DNA of 5,169 nt from Candidatus Nealsonbacteria bacterium CG08_land_8_20_14_0_20_36_22 (GTDB lineage: Bacteria > Patescibacteriota > Minisyncoccia > Minisyncoccales > GWA2-38-27). A model generated the notes under the pieces. The model searched no databases. It saw only the letters and a list, made by a program, of their open reading frames with translations, and was not told the origin of the DNA. The number at the start of each line of letters is the position of its first letter. The stretch's first letter is position 1. This document shows positions 4,811 to 5,169 of the stretch, in pieces. A program made the position numbers and the translations under genes. The stretch covers positions 1-5,169 of the forward strand of contig PEYC01000005.1 in the NCBI GenBank assembly GCA_002774555.1, given 5' to 3'.

Positions 4811-5169
4811 ATGGCGGAAAAAGAAAAATTTCAGAGGGGTAAACCCCACGTTAACGTTGGTACCATAGGTCACGTTGACCATGGGAAAACTACTTTGACT
4901 GCAGCAATACTGCATGTTTTAAAGCTGAAAGGTCTTTGGGCTCAGGAGAAGAGCGTTGACCAAATTGATGCTGCTCCAGAAGAAAAAGCCAGAGGGCTTA
5001 CTATTTCTGTTTCTCATCTTGAATACGAAACAGAAAATAGACACTATGCTCACATTGATTGTCCTGGTCACGCTGACTATATAAAAAATATGATTACCGG
5101 CGCTGCTCAGATGGATGGGGCAATTTTGGTGGTTTCTGCTCCGGACGGGCCTATGCCTCAAACCAGAGA
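4811..5169 (+). CDS. tuf: Elongation factor Tu (EF-Tu), N-terminal part
   Basis: The open frame from the ATG at 4811 runs off the window after 119 complete codons of the roughly 395-400 expected, covering most of the front of the GTPase domain. EF-Tu carries aminoacyl-tRNA to the ribosomal A site as a GTP ternary complex. Visible motifs are KPHVNVGTIGHVDHGKT with the P-loop at 20-27, switch I EEKARGLTI (57-65) with the invariant threonine T64, and switch II DCPGH (83-87) with the catalytic histidine H87. The block ADYIKNMITGAAQMDGAILVV (as ADYIKNM and GAAQMDGA) and DGPMPQTR follow. Just after T64 the usual I-N-T-x-H-V-E-Y reads I-S-V-S-H-L-E-Y, a mild departure. It is the fourth str-operon gene but is separated from fusA by 208 nt holding its own promoter candidates. 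Confidence 0.96.
   Translation, partial: MAEKEKFQRGKPHVNVGTIGHVDHGKTTLTAAILHVLKLKGLWAQEKSVDQIDAAPEEKARGLTISVSHLEYETENRHYAHIDCPGHADYIKNMITGAAQMDGAILVVSAPDGPMPQTR

Overview
The window looks like a piece of chromosome from a small-genome bacterium of the Candidate Phyla Radiation (Patescibacteria, plausibly Parcubacteria). This is inferred from the moderately AT-rich sequence, the very compact genes, the short four-cysteine bL28, the style of the EF-G, EF-Tu and S12 proteins, and translation starts that lack Shine-Dalgarno sequences. No taxonomic search could be run.

Layout. Bases 2-382 hold the C-terminal end of an unrecognised protein. Its last codons overlap a perfect consensus promoter (371-400) that drives a stand-alone structured non-coding RNA starting at 407. 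The fold (closing stem, large central bubble with a hairpin on its 3' side, apical hairpin) resembles 6S RNA. A perfect 11-bp hairpin (566-594) ends this transcript and can also end the convergent minus-strand unit, which is rpmB (bL28) followed 4 nt later by tRNA-Pro(GGG) with an encoded CCA. The 59 bp between rpmB and the next plus-strand gene, an M50 site-2-type membrane protease (923-1561), hold two divergent extended -10 promoters. Each ends only 8-9 nt before its ATG, so both mRNAs should be leaderless.

From 1571 the classical str operon begins: a promoter with a perfect -35 and again 8 nt from -10 to ATG, then rpsL (S12), rpsG (S7) and fusA (EF-G) packed with gaps of 1 and 12 nt, then tuf (EF-Tu, cut by the window end). 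These genes supply the decoding-centre protein, a 30S head protein and the two elongation GTPases. tuf is set apart by a 208-bp spacer holding a long inverted repeat, several promoter-like elements, and an octamer-periodic AT-rich leader whose two halves are roughly complementary.

The points most worth a second look are the 6S-like RNA, the consistent leaderless promoter architecture, and the tuf leader.
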